Shown here: positions 33,817 through 42,855 of the stretch, in pieces
How positions within the stretch are numbered: position 1 is the first letter of the stretch
Layout: each line of letters begins with the position of its first letter
Assembly: GCA_029939595.1 (NCBI GenBank)
Contig: JAOZSQ010000005.1
Coordinates: forward strand, 1 to 64,000
Direction: 5' to 3'
Length of the DNA: 64,000 bases
DNA from: EX4572-165 sp002254885
GTDB taxonomy: Archaea > Thermoplasmatota > E2 > DHVEG-1
Notes under the pieces: generated by a model
What the model saw: the letters and a program-made list of their open reading frames with translations, nothing else
Database searches by the model: none
What the model was told of the DNA's origin: nothing
Program-made: the position numbers and the translations under genes

Positions 33817-35802
33817 ATGAATCATTTCAAGATAAACAAATTTATTTCCAATAAGATTCTAACTATCATCTTTATCCTGCTATTTATCCTAAATCCACTT
33901 CTTAATGTTCCAGCCATATCAGAAAGTGAAAACAACACTATCGAGGTTATCACAATCAATAATCAACTTAATTTTTCTAATATTTCTATTTCATCTGATC
34001 AGAAATTTACATTAATAGGAGCTCAAAACATATCCACTGAATTGATGAACAATAATGGTGTAATTTCATCTAATATTACTAAAACAATCATAATACCAAG
34101 AGATTCAATCATTAAAAACATTTCTTATTCCTATCTTGACATTCAGGATTTTACTATTGAACATGAATTTAAGTTATTACCTCAGATTATAAGATATTCA
34201 ACTAACAGACAATTAATGAATCTTTCATTAATGACTTCTGATTTTAGCAATTCAGAATATGTTTATTCAAATCAATCCTTTGATTATTCTATTGGATCTG
34301 GTATCTCCAATGGTGAACCATCTCTTTTTATAACATTACAATGTAATCCAATTTCATATAATCCAAATTTAAAACGTTTATCGATTGCATCATCAATGAA
34401 TTATTCAATTAGATATGAAACATTAAAAAACAACATTGAAACTGTATCAGATGTTGATTTAGTGATAATTTCACCACAGTCATTTCAAAATAGACTGGAA
34501 CCTTTAGTGGAACATAAAAATAATGTTGGAATTAAAACTATAATAAAAACAACAGAGGATATTTATTCTGAGTTTGATGGAAGAGATGATGCAGAAGAAA
34601 TAAAATTATTTATCAAGTATGCATTAGAGCAATGGAATATTAAATATGTGTTACTAGTAGGAGGGCTTATTGGTCAAACTGATAAATGGCATGTCCCTGT
34701 TAGGTATTCAAATCTTCATGATCGTTCATTTTGGAATGATAGTTATGTTACTGATCTATATTTTGCAGATATTTATCGATACAATACCATTCTTGAAACA
34801 ATAGAATTTGATGATTGGGATAGTAATCAAAATAATGTTTTTGCTGAATGGTCATGGATTTATGATCAAGAACGGGGATGGTGGTATGATCTTGATAAAA
34901 AGGATAATCTTGATTTATATCCAGATGTAGCAATTGGCCGGCTAGCTTGTAGAAATCGAAGAGAAGTTGAGAATGTTGTAAATAAAATAATTCATTATGA
35001 GACAAATAGCTTTAATCAAGATTGGTTTAAATCTGTTATTCTTTGCGGTGGAGATACTGTCCCTTATAGCGATGGTGTTTGCGAGGGTGAAATTGAAAAT
35101 GAATATGCTGCTTCTTATCTTGAACCATTAGGTTTTGAAACAAAAAAATTATGGGTTTCAACTGGTACGTTGAAGGGACCCTTAGATGTTATTAGAGAAA
35201 TGAGAAAAGGAGCAGGTTTTTTATATCTCACAGGTCATGGAACTCCTCGTGAATGGTGTACACATCCTGTTTCTGATGATTCAACATGGATCGATCTATA
35301 CTCTTATGCAATGGATCAAATCAATAATAATTATAAACTTCCAATTTGTGTTGTAGGAGGATGTCATAACAGCCAGTTTGATGTTGGTCTTTCAAGAATT
35401 CCAAATGGTGCTTCAAAATATGGTTTATCATATTTTTTATGGAATGAAGGAATTGATTGTTTTTTTAAATGGACTTGGGTTTCTTCATGCTGGAGTTGGA
35501 ATCTTATATCTCAAAAAAATGATGGATGCATTGCAGTTATTGGAAATACGGGTCTTGGATGGGGAGTTGGTGGTGAATCGTCCACTGAGTACAATGAAGG
35601 TTATTTAACAACTCGATTTTTCCAGATTTATGCTTCTCTAACTCAACAAGAAATTAATCAACTAGGGATTGTGCATTGTGAAACTCTGAATAATTATATT
35701 TCTCATTTTTCAGCTAATAATAACCTTTTAGATAGAAAAACAGTTGAGGAATGGGTTCTTCTTGGTGATCCAAGTTTACAGATTGGTGGATACCCCAATT
35801 AA
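33817..35802 (+). CDS. secreted C25 (gingipain-like) cysteine peptidase
   Basis: A 661-residue protein. Signal peptide (about 12-33), a propeptide-like beta domain (about 40-205) and the C25 catalytic region from VDLVIISPQSFQNRLEPL. Catalytic His474 lies in LTGHGTPREW and Cys516 in VVGGCHNSQFD. Motifs shared with the 848-residue paralogue include HKNNVGIKT, IYSEFDGRDDAEEIK, YADIYR, ALGRLACR-like AIGRLACR and EWVLLGDPSLQIGGYP at the end. Compared with the paralogue at 24355 it lacks the interior insert. Expected location is outside the membrane, with autocatalytic removal of the propeptide. Confidence 0.9.
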   Translation: MNHFKINKFISNKILTIIFILLFILNPLLNVPAISESENNTIEVITINNQLNFSNISISSDQKFTLIGAQNISTELMNNNGVISSNITKTIIIPRDSIIKNISYSYLDIQDFTIEHEFKLLPQIIRYSTNRQLMNLSLMTSDFSNSEYVYSNQSFDYSIGSGISNGEPSLFITLQCNPISYNPNLKRLSIASSMNYSIRYETLKNNIETVSDVDLVIISPQSFQNRLEPLVEHKNNVGIKTIIKTTEDIYSEFDGRDDAEEIKLFIKYALEQWNIKYVLLVGGLIGQTDKWHVPVRYSNLHDRSFWNDSYVTDLYFADIYRYNTILETIEFDDWDSNQNNVFAEWSWIYDQERGWWYDLDKKDNLDLYPDVAIGRLACRNRREVENVVNKIIHYETNSFNQDWFKSVILCGGDTVPYSDGVCEGEIENEYAASYLEPLGFETKKLWVSTGTLKGPLDVIREMRKGAGFLYLTGHGTPREWCTHPVSDDSTWIDLYSYAMDQINNNYKLPICVVGGCHNSQFDVGLSRIPNGASKYGLSYFLWNEGIDCFFKWTWVSSCWSWNLISQKNDGCIAVIGNTGLGWGVGGESSTEYNEGYLTTRFFQIYASLTQQEINQLGIVHCETLNNYISHFSANNNLLDRKTVEEWVLLGDPSLQIGGYPN

Positions 35803-35904
35803 TAGCTTCATATAATCCAATAAATTGTCATTATTGATTGATATTAATTAAATTATCCATTGAATATTTTATAAAATTAGTAATATATTTTAATATTTCC
35901 CCAA

Positions 35905-35915
35905 CATTTAAATAA
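35905..35915 (+). promoter_or_regulatory. TATA box of the 32-residue frame
   Basis: CATTTAAATAA lies about 55 nt before the ATG at 35964, in a gap that otherwise holds no gene. Confidence 0.45.
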
Positions 35916-35963
35916 CCCTATCTTATGCCCAAATCTCATTAAAAATTTTGATGTGATGACAAG

Positions 35964-36062
35964 ATGCCTGCAACAACAACATTTCAAGATCATGTTGAAA
36001 AACGTATCAAAGAAATGAAAGAACGGGAAAAACAATTCCGTCAAAAAAATAGAAAAAAATAG
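35964..36062 (+). CDS. possible 32-residue basic peptide
   Basis: ATG 35964 to TAG 36060-36062, product starting MPATTTFQDHVEKRIKEMKE and ending RQKNRKK. A TATA box upstream and a compact, strongly basic amphipathic helix speak for a real gene; its small size speaks against certainty. The sequence resembles a nucleic-acid-binding tail. Function unknown. It lies in the 289-bp gap between the second C25 gene and the convergent CDP-alcohol transferase gene. Confidence 0.5.
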   Translation: MPATTTFQDHVEKRIKEMKEREKQFRQKNRKK

Positions 36063-36091
36063 ACATTAAAATATTCATTTTTTGATATAAT

Positions 36092-36739
36092 TCACTCTTT
36101 TCTTTTTATTTTCTTAAAATGTTTTAATGTGGAATAGAATCGTTGAATAGCTGTAAAATTTCCCATAATTGCTAGATAAATCATCGCCCATTCAATCAAT
36201 GTAAAATTCCACATATGAATTATATCCATCTGAATTAGTATATGTTGTATAATTGGTACTATCATTAGTATCACAAGTCTATCAGCTCTACCCAGTAAAC
36301 CTGCATACATTCTTTTCAACCCAACAGCTTGTGCCTGTGTTCCCATATAACTTGTTAATAGCATCCCTACAAGAGCAATAAGCCCTATTCGCATGTCACA
36401 CCACTGACTTAAAGCAATGCCTCCTACAATACAAACATCTGCATATCTATCCAATGCATGATCTAAGAAATCACCTCTAAGAGAGGTTTTTTTAGTGAGT
36501 TTAGCAATTTTTCCATCAATAGCATCAAATAACCCATTTAGAAACACAAAAATCGATGCAAAAAAGAGGTAATAGCTGATAAGCTCATTACTTGGTGTGG
36601 AAATATAAAAGAAGAAACCAGCAAGTATTGCAAATAAAAGTGCAATCCATGTGAAAATATCTGGATTGAATCTTGTTAGATTTTTTGCAAAAAAATTTAG
36701 AATTGGATCAATGGAATCACGTTTTCTATCAAGAACCAT
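36092..36739 (-). CDS. CDP-alcohol phosphatidyltransferase family (archaetidylinositol-phosphate synthase-like)
   Basis: A 215-residue membrane enzyme with about six helices. The signature DAIDGKIAKLTKKTSLRG followed by DFLDHALDRYAD gives D-x2-D-G-x2-A-K-x8-G-x3-D-x3-D, the CDP-alcohol transferase motif, except that the usual Arg after the Ala is Lys. In archaea this family joins CDP-archaeol to inositol phosphate, glycerol phosphate or serine. The genome neighbour AK6 directly abuts it (its stop codon touches this ATG), matching a linkage seen for the inositol-phosphate branch in other archaea. The exact alcohol substrate is inferred. Confidence 0.82.
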   Translation of the reverse strand: MVLDRKRDSIDPILNFFAKNLTRFNPDIFTWIALLFAILAGFFFYISTPSNELISYYLFFASIFVFLNGLFDAIDGKIAKLTKKTSLRGDFLDHALDRYADVCIVGGIALSQWCDMRIGLIALVGMLLTSYMGTQAQAVGLKRMYAGLLGRADRLVILMIVPIIQHILIQMDIIHMWNFTLIEWAMIYLAIMGNFTAIQRFYSTLKHFKKIKRKE

Positions 36740-37309
36740 CTAATCCACCATCCAACTAAATTCATCTTTTAATAACATTTCAGACCAGTCAATCGTCCCA
36801 GGAGAATATTTAGTTTTATCTGAAAAATTTACTTTAATCATTTCATGAATTATTTTTGCAATTTCATTTATGGAATAATTGCTTGTATCTATCTCAACTA
36901 CATTGTCTATTGAATGTAATTCAACAGCTTCTGTTTCAATTAGATCTAGGATTTCTGCCTCAATATTTTCTCTTATTTTTTCCTTGTTCCATTCTTTTGT
37001 TTTAAGCCTAGTTTCAAGAATAATAGGGTTGCATCTTAATACTATTACCATAGATGGACAAGAGAGAAGATGTGATAGATGACCATCAAGAACAATTAAT
37101 GAATCTTGATTTACATTTTTCTTTATTTTATCGTTTAATATTTCAATATCAATAATATCTGATTTTCTTTTTACATCAAAATCATCTATTATATTCTCTT
37201 GTTTTGCAAATGAATGTATATGCAATGTTTCAATTTCATATTTTTTATTTAATATTGATGCAATGCTTGTTTTCCCTGTTCCGGGTGTACCGGTTAACGC
37301 AATAATCAT
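36740..37309 (-). CDS. AK6/Fap7-type adenylate kinase, ribosome-biogenesis NTPase
   Basis: A 189-residue P-loop kinase. P-loop GTPGTGKTS (7-15); DFDVKRKSDIIDIEIL and LIVLDGHLSHLL (Walker B-like) follow. CNPIILETRLKTKEWNKEKIRENIEAEILDL is the characteristic lid and after-lid segment of Fap7/hCINAP. These proteins cycle ATP while handling ribosomal protein S11 in small-subunit maturation. The gene lies 6 bp after glyA and abuts the next gene, so the three form one operon. Confidence 0.85.
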   Translation of the reverse strand: MIIALTGTPGTGKTSIASILNKKYEIETLHIHSFAKQENIIDDFDVKRKSDIIDIEILNDKIKKNVNQDSLIVLDGHLSHLLSCPSMVIVLRCNPIILETRLKTKEWNKEKIRENIEAEILDLIETEAVELHSIDNVVEIDTSNYSINEIAKIIHEMIKVNFSDKTKYSPGTIDWSEMLLKDEFSWMVD

Positions 37310-37315
37310 ATTTAC

Positions 37316-38611
37316 CTATACAAGAGTATGATATTCATATCCTCTGAATCCCTCTTTGAAACAATAATGCAGCTCCTGAAACTCTGAACGAAACTCTTTA
37401 ATGTCCTTTTTAATAATTTCAGGTTTTTCTTTTTTCAATAGAACACGTTCATAGAATGTTGCGATTTCCTCCATTTCAGATTCTTTCATACCAATACGAG
37501 TCAGCTCAGGTGTCCCAAGTCTTAAACCTGAGGGGTTAAATGGGTTAGTATCACCAGGTATTGTATTCATATTTGTTACAATCCCTGCTTTCTCTAAGGT
37601 TTTAGCAGCTTCCTTTCCTTTCTCAGGTCCGATATCTACAAGAATCTGATGAGATTTTGTAAAACCAAGAGCCTCTCCAAATACCTTGAATCCTTTTTCA
37701 TTTAGAGCCTGTGCAAACGCTTGAGCATTTTTAATGATCTGTTTTGCATATGCTTCTCCAAATTCAAGATGCTCAGCATATGCTATTGCTTTTGCTGCAA
37801 CATGATGCAAATGATATGATGAGGTAATACCAGGGAATACTCCAAAATTTAATTTATTTAAAAACGATTTATCTTCCTTTGTATCTCCTTTATGATCTGA
37901 AATGATCATTCCGCCTTGTGGACCAGGGAATGTTTTATGAGTGCTTCCACATACAACATCCGCACCTTCCCTTAATGGATCTTGGAATTGATTACCTGCT
38001 ATTAAACCTAAGACGTGAGCTGCATCATACACTAGATATGCCCCTACATCATGAGCAGCTTCCGCAATTTCCTTTATGGGACTTGGGAAAAGAAAAACAC
38101 TTCTTCCATTTAACGCAAGTGTTGGTTTTACCTTCTTAATAAGCTTTACAGCCCCATCAACATCAATATTCATCTCTTCATCATTAAATGGGTATGATAC
38201 TAGATTTATTCCTCTTACCGCTGCTGCACCCCATTTTCCAAATGAGATATGCGCACCATTAGCAAGATCCAGAACAGTTGCTGTTTCACCTGGTTTAATT
38301 AATGCCTTTAATATTGCCATGTTAGCAGTTGTCCCCGCAGTTGGTCGTACATCTGCATAATGACATTTAAAGAGTTTTTTAGCAAGCTCTATTGCTTTCA
38401 ATTCAACATTGTCAAAGAATGCACATCCTTCATAGTATCGATTACCCGGTGTACCTTCTGCATATCTTCCATGAAAATCTGATATTAACATTTCTCTACA
38501 TAATGGTGAAAGTACGTTTTCACTTGCTATCATTGGAAGTGATTCTGAAAAAAAAGCATTATTCATTTTTGCCTGTTCTTGAATATATGTTACTTCATTA
38601 TACCAATTCAT
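37316..38611 (-). CDS. glyA: serine hydroxymethyltransferase
   Basis: About 431 residues from the ATG at 38611 (MNWYNEVTYIQEQ); three more codons open to 38620. Family motifs: NRYYEGCAFFDNVE, RPTAGTTANMAILKA, YDAAHVLGLIAG and the PLP lysine in VCGSTHKTFPGPQGG (Lys229 counting from 38620). PGDTNPFNPSGLRLGTPELTRIGM is the C-terminal substrate part. It interconverts serine and glycine with a one-carbon carrier (a folate or methanopterin in archaea). First gene of a glyA–AK6–CDP-alcohol transferase operon. Confidence 0.95.
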   Translation of the reverse strand: MNWYNEVTYIQEQAKMNNAFFSESLPMIASENVLSPLCREMLISDFHGRYAEGTPGNRYYEGCAFFDNVELKAIELAKKLFKCHYADVRPTAGTTANMAILKALIKPGETATVLDLANGAHISFGKWGAAAVRGINLVSYPFNDEEMNIDVDGAVKLIKKVKPTLALNGRSVFLFPSPIKEIAEAAHDVGAYLVYDAAHVLGLIAGNQFQDPLREGADVVCGSTHKTFPGPQGGMIISDHKGDTKEDKSFLNKLNFGVFPGITSSYHLHHVAAKAIAYAEHLEFGEAYAKQIIKNAQAFAQALNEKGFKVFGEALGFTKSHQILVDIGPEKGKEAAKTLEKAGIVTNMNTIPGDTNPFNPSGLRLGTPELTRIGMKESEMEEIATFYERVLLKKEKPEIIKKDIKEFRSEFQELHYCFKEGFRGYEYHTLV

Positions 38612-38678
38612 ATTAATCATCTCTCATCCTGGTAATTATATTTCAAATAAAAAGGTAATGGGTAAAAAAAATTCTTGA

Positions 38679-39800
38679 TTATATTTCCTGTAATGTTCTT
38701 TGAGATTTTGTTAGTGATGTGCATCCTTCTTTTGTAATTACGACGTCATCCTCAATTCTTACTCCACCATATCCCTGAACATATATACCAGGTTCAACTG
38801 TTATCACCATATTTTCCTTTAATAATTCTTCACAAGATGCATAAAAACCAACACCCGGATCATGAACTGATATTCCAAGTGAATGACCTGTGGAATGAAT
38901 GAAACAATCCTTAAATGAGCTTGAATCAATATATGATTTTGCTTGTTGATGGACAATATTTGCTTTAATCCCTGGTTTAATCGCCATCATTGCTTTTTGT
39001 TGAGCAATTCTTACAGTTTCATGAATCTTTTTTTGTTTATCAGATGCCGACCCATAAACAAAGGTTCTTGTCATATCTGAATTATATTTATCGAAGCTTG
39101 CTCCAAAATCACAGAGTATAAAATCACCTTCTTTTAATTTTGATTGATCATGTGTATAGTGTGGCATTGCAGTATTAGCACCAAATGATGCAATTGTATC
39201 AAACGCAGGATTTTGAGCACCATACTTTTGTAAATGATAATCAATTTCAGCTGCAAGCTCATTTTCAGTCATATTTTTTTTAATATAATTACTGATTTCG
39301 TCCATTACCTGATCTGCAATTCCACATGCTTTTTTTATACTACGTAATTCATCAGGTTCTTTAATCATACGTGATTTGTGAAAAGAGGCAATGACATTTT
39401 CCATTTTTTTTTCTTTAAAATTTGTTGATATCCATTGATAATCTGAATGAAGAATAGCAGATTCATTAACACCAATCGAATTTACATTTACAAGTATATC
39501 CTTAAGAATATTTTCCATTTCTTTTCTTGATTGAAAAATATGAATATCTGCATCTGCATCTTTTGCAATATCACTTTCAAGAGCCGTAACAATCATATGA
39601 ATAGTTCCATCTGGAAAAAGAACAAGACAACAATCCTCAAATAAACCTTTACTAATTCCCGTTACATAAAAAAAATTAGTATCAATATATTGTTCATGTC
39701 CATTTTTTATAATAATTGAATCAATATCAACATTAGAATTTTTAAAAATATTTTTTACCCGTTCTCTTGTATTCATCATCAACATTATATCATATTTCAT
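38679..39800 (-). CDS. Xaa-Pro peptidase, M24B family
   Basis: About 373 residues; the exact start is unclear among several in-frame ATGs (39800 to 39776). N-terminal creatinase-type domain (about 1-135), then the pita-bread fold. Metal ligands: CDFGASFDKYNSDMTRTF (two Asp), STGHSLGISVHD (His), VEPGIYVQGYGG (Glu) and RIEDDVV (Glu). It cleaves Xaa-Pro dipeptides or aminoacyl-Pro peptides in the cytoplasm, using Mn2+ or Co2+ (family knowledge). It fits the peptide-degrading theme of the window. The final 20 residues are short of an extra C-terminal domain. Confidence 0.9.
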   Translation of the reverse strand: MKYDIMLMMNTRERVKNIFKNSNVDIDSIIIKNGHEQYIDTNFFYVTGISKGLFEDCCLVLFPDGTIHMIVTALESDIAKDADADIHIFQSRKEMENILKDILVNVNSIGVNESAILHSDYQWISTNFKEKKMENVIASFHKSRMIKEPDELRSIKKACGIADQVMDEISNYIKKNMTENELAAEIDYHLQKYGAQNPAFDTIASFGANTAMPHYTHDQSKLKEGDFILCDFGASFDKYNSDMTRTFVYGSASDKQKKIHETVRIAQQKAMMAIKPGIKANIVHQQAKSYIDSSSFKDCFIHSTGHSLGISVHDPGVGFYASCEELLKENMVITVEPGIYVQGYGGVRIEDDVVITKEGCTSLTKSQRTLQEI

Positions 39801-39842
39801 TATATGTATATTGCTTAAAAAAAAAAATAGAAAAAAGGGAGA

Positions 39843-40229
39843 TTATTTTCTATAATCACTAATGAGCTCTTGTAATTGATCAAGATTACTTTTAATATTT
39901 TTTACTTCATCAAGTTTTTCATTCTCAAAGTTTTCTAAAATAGCCGGTAATGTTTTTGTTAACTTGTAGACATGGACCGGACGTCCTTTTCCCTTTTTCT
40001 TTAAATCATGTTTTTTTGCCCATCCACGTTTTCTCAGCTCCTGCATAGCTATACTAACCTCAGGTTGTCTGAGATCTGCACCTTGTTCAACATCAGCGGA
40101 ACGACATTCTTCACATTGTGAAATGTAAATCAGCGTTTTAGCTAGGTTCTTAGGCATTCCAAGATCGGCAAATAATTCTACGGCTCTTTCGTCTTCATCG
40201 TCAAGAACCAAGGATTTTTTTCTTTTCAT
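39843..40229 (-). CDS. winged-helix transcriptional regulator
   Basis: A 128-residue protein. GAGAGAGGATT precedes the ATG. The wHTH (about 22-95) has LIYISQCEECRSADVEQGADLRQPEVSIAMQELRKRGWAKK, including a recognition helix, then a basic wing KKGKGRPVHVYKLTK. A C-terminal coiled coil (about 97-128) suggests a dimer. Cys34 and Cys37 (CEEC) lie in the turn. It resembles the ArsR/TrmB-like regulators common in Euryarchaeota. It lies between the M24 peptidase and dCMP deaminase genes; its target is unknown. Confidence 0.8.
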   Translation of the reverse strand: MKRKKSLVLDDEDERAVELFADLGMPKNLAKTLIYISQCEECRSADVEQGADLRQPEVSIAMQELRKRGWAKKHDLKKKGKGRPVHVYKLTKTLPAILENFENEKLDEVKNIKSNLDQLQELISDYRK

Positions 40230-40282
40230 AATCCTCTCTCCTCAAGGAAAAAAATAATCATTTATCGGTATTTATATTTTTC

Positions 40283-40786
40283 TTATTTTTTCAAAAATTC
40301 AAGAGTTTTTTTGTAAAATTCATTTTGAGTTTCAGAAGGAATATACTGACTTATTTTTATTTTGCTTTCTTTTAGCATTTTTATTGCAAGTGAATCGGGA
40401 TAATCTCCCGCATATTTAATTTCCTTAACCCCTGAATTAATCAACATCTTTGCACAAACAACACATGGCGTATTAGTAACATAAAGAATCGAATCTTTTA
40501 TTGAGATACCAAACACTGATGCTTGAATAATTGCATTTTGTTCTGCATGTAAACCCCTGCAAATCTCATGTCTTTCACCAGATGGAATATTAAGCTCCTC
40601 TCGTAAACAACCAGTTTCATCGCAATGTTTCAAACCCTTAGGAGGACCATTGTACCCTGTGCTTAATACATGTTTATCTTTTACAAGAACTGCACCAACA
40701 TGTCTTCTTAGACATGTGCTTCGAGTTGCCGCTAGATACGCCATCTGCATAAAATATTCATCATAACTAGGTCTAGATAAACTCAT
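40283..40786 (-). CDS. deoxycytidylate (dCMP) deaminase
   Basis: A 167-residue zinc-dependent deaminase. HAE of RGLHAEQNAI (His80, Glu82) and PCVVC (Cys108, Cys111) form the catalytic zinc site. An N-terminal STCLRRHVGAVLVKDKHVLSTGYNGPPKG is typical of dCMP deaminases. CDETGCLREE suggests a second zinc site. It turns dCMP into dUMP for dTMP synthesis. Upstream TATA-like TTTTTTAAATG lies about 33 nt before the ATG. Confidence 0.92.
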   Translation of the reverse strand: MSLSRPSYDEYFMQMAYLAATRSTCLRRHVGAVLVKDKHVLSTGYNGPPKGLKHCDETGCLREELNIPSGERHEICRGLHAEQNAIIQASVFGISIKDSILYVTNTPCVVCAKMLINSGVKEIKYAGDYPDSLAIKMLKESKIKISQYIPSETQNEFYKKTLEFLKK

Positions 40787-40843
40787 TAAAAATCAAGGAA
40801 AATGAATATCGCCAACATTTAAAAAACTATCATTATTATTCAA

Positions 40844-41785
40844 TTATTCTATATCATTATTCTTACTTTTTGGCAATTGAATTGTTTCCATCTGAAAATC
40901 TTTTGGAATTATTACATTCTTAAAAATTTTTTGAGCTTCTTTAAGTAGTTCTTTATGATCTAAATATCTTGGACTAACGTGTGTAATAAATAAAAACTTT
41001 ACCTTTGCTTTTTTTGCAATTTCAGCTGCATCTTTTGCTGTTGAATGCCCATATTGATACGCAATATCCTGTAAACTTGAATCAAATGTTCCTTCATGAA
41101 TTAAAGCATCAGCATTTTCAGCAAAAGATATCATGTCCTCATAGTATCTAGTATCTCCTGAATACACAATTTTTCTCCCTAACCTAGGTGGTCCAAGAAT
41201 TATTTCTGGTTTGATTATTGTACCATCATCTAATGTTACGGGGGTTCCTTTTTGTAATTTACTAAATAAAGGGCCTTCTGGTACGCCTAATTCCAATGCC
41301 TTCTTTTTATTAAATTTTCCAGGTCTAAGATGCTCAATCAATGCATATGCTAATGTTGGAACGCCATGAGATACAGATAAAACCTCAATATCATAGGAAT
41401 CAAAATGAATTACATCAGTTGATTCTACTTCTTTTACAATAATTTGATAGGCTGGTTTGAAATATCCAAGGTTTATGATTTGTTCCATTAACTCAAATAA
41501 TCCTTTCGGCCCATAAATGAAAAGTGGATCTTTTCTATCATTTAACTGCATTGTTTGAATAAGACCTGGAAGTCCCAAGAAATGATCACCATGAAAATGT
41601 GATATGAATATTTTTTTTATTTGCATATAACTAATTTGTGATTTCTGCAATTGCCGTTGTGTTCCCTCCCCACAATCAAAAAGGACAACTTCCCCACCAC
41701 GTTTTATTGCAATAGAAGTAACATTTCGCTTAATTGTAGGCCAGCTACCCCCAGTCCCTAGAAATATCAATTGCATTTGAGTCAT
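40844..41785 (-). CDS. rnz: ribonuclease Z (tRNA 3' processing)
   Basis: About 313 residues from ATG 41785 (MTQMQLIFLGTGGSWPT), with the ATG three codons further equally good; the frame upstream to 41842 overlaps the preceding gene. HFHGDHFLGLPG is the metallo-beta-lactamase motif. TLDDGTIIKPEIILGPPRLGRKIVYSGDTRY, HEGTFDSS and THVSPRY supply the later His/Asp metal ligands. It cleaves pre-tRNA 3' trailers. TATA-like ATATATATCC lies about 20 nt upstream of the ATG, giving a leaderless mRNA. Confidence 0.93.
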   Translation of the reverse strand: MTQMQLIFLGTGGSWPTIKRNVTSIAIKRGGEVVLFDCGEGTQRQLQKSQISYMQIKKIFISHFHGDHFLGLPGLIQTMQLNDRKDPLFIYGPKGLFELMEQIINLGYFKPAYQIIVKEVESTDVIHFDSYDIEVLSVSHGVPTLAYALIEHLRPGKFNKKKALELGVPEGPLFSKLQKGTPVTLDDGTIIKPEIILGPPRLGRKIVYSGDTRYYEDMISFAENADALIHEGTFDSSLQDIAYQYGHSTAKDAAEIAKKAKVKFLFITHVSPRYLDHKELLKEAQKIFKNVIIPKDFQMETIQLPKSKNNDIE

Positions 41786-41819
41786 AATAAAAGGTGGATA
41801 TATATTGCTGGTAAAAGTA

Positions 41820-42839
41820 TTATGGTTCTTTCTTGACCCCAATATAAAAATAGCGAGTAAGACTACGATGAACCGGAAGTATTATGATATTTTTTAATTG
41901 AAAATATTTTTTAAATAAATTTTCATAGCTTTTATCGGGAAGTCCAATAGCAATATATCCATTTAATGTAAGAATTGAAGAAATACTTTCAAATGCTCGA
42001 AGATATAACGATTGTAAAGATTCATTTTTTGTAGTTGTTGATTTCCCATAAGGTGCATCCGTTATGACTGCATCAACCTTTTTTTCCAAATATCTATTAA
42101 GTTCACCTATATCTGAAATAAAAATATCATTGAATTTTATATTAAATGATTCAAGATTTTTTATTGTTCCATCTATCATTTCAGATTGAATATCACTTCC
42201 ATATAGATTACACCCAATTAAACCTGCTTCTATCAGAAATCCACCGGTCCCACAAAAGGGATCAAGAACAGAACTTTCAGATGTAACATGTGTAAGATTG
42301 ACAAGAGCTCTTGCTAGTTTAGGATGTAGTGAAATCGGTGAGAAAAATGGCCTAAATTTTACCTTTCTTTTTTCATATTGTTTTCTATCAATGCTTATGA
42401 TTAATCTACCAACATATATCTTTTTATCCGTGATAATAACATAGATTTCAACATCAGGTTCATTTAAATCCACTAACTTATTTTTTGTATAAATTGATGC
42501 AAGGTTTTGAACAATTATTTTGGAATCTTGAATTTGTGACCGATTTTTATAACGTATGGCAATTGTTCCTTCTTCTATACAGGGATTACTTTTAGCAAGC
42601 ATCATAATTTCTTCTTGATTTATGCTTGATGAAAAAAGAAATTCAGATATTGAATGGGTGAATGCTAAACGAGATGAAAGAAGCGGAAGAATCTGATCAT
42701 TTGATTCAATTTCAATGATGAAAACATTATCATCTTGATAAATGATATTAAATGATATTTGATAAGATTTTATTGTTACGATAATTTCTTTTTTTGGAAT
42801 CGTTGGATGTTCTTTTGATAGATCAAAAAGTAGATTCAT
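41820..42839 (-). CDS. tRNA (guanine-10-N2)-methyltransferase, Trm-G10/Trm11 type
   Basis: A 339-residue protein. An N-terminal THUMP-like domain (about 40-145) precedes a Rossmann methyltransferase with LDPFCGTGGFLIEAGL (AdoMet loop), GCNLYGSDI (acidic strand end) and ITDAPYGKST, the N/D-x-P-Y motif of N2-guanine and N6-adenine methylases, here with Ala where Pro is usual. It would make m2G or m2,2G at position 10 of tRNA. The last codons precede the RNase Z ATG by about 35 bp, so transcription through both is likely: tRNA modification and processing side by side. Confidence 0.88.
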   Translation of the reverse strand: MNLLFDLSKEHPTIPKKEIIVTIKSYQISFNIIYQDDNVFIIEIESNDQILPLLSSRLAFTHSISEFLFSSSINQEEIMMLAKSNPCIEEGTIAIRYKNRSQIQDSKIIVQNLASIYTKNKLVDLNEPDVEIYVIITDKKIYVGRLIISIDRKQYEKRKVKFRPFFSPISLHPKLARALVNLTHVTSESSVLDPFCGTGGFLIEAGLIGCNLYGSDIQSEMIDGTIKNLESFNIKFNDIFISDIGELNRYLEKKVDAVITDAPYGKSTTTKNESLQSLYLRAFESISSILTLNGYIAIGLPDKSYENLFKKYFQLKNIIILPVHRSLTRYFYIGVKKEP

Positions 42840-42855
42840 AGTACATCAATTCATG

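Noticed and set aside
24355..35802. Por (type IX) secretion of the C25 peptidases as in Porphyromonas
   Set aside because: No C-terminal sorting domain is visible and the N-terminal signals look like Sec type; type IX secretion is not expected in archaea.
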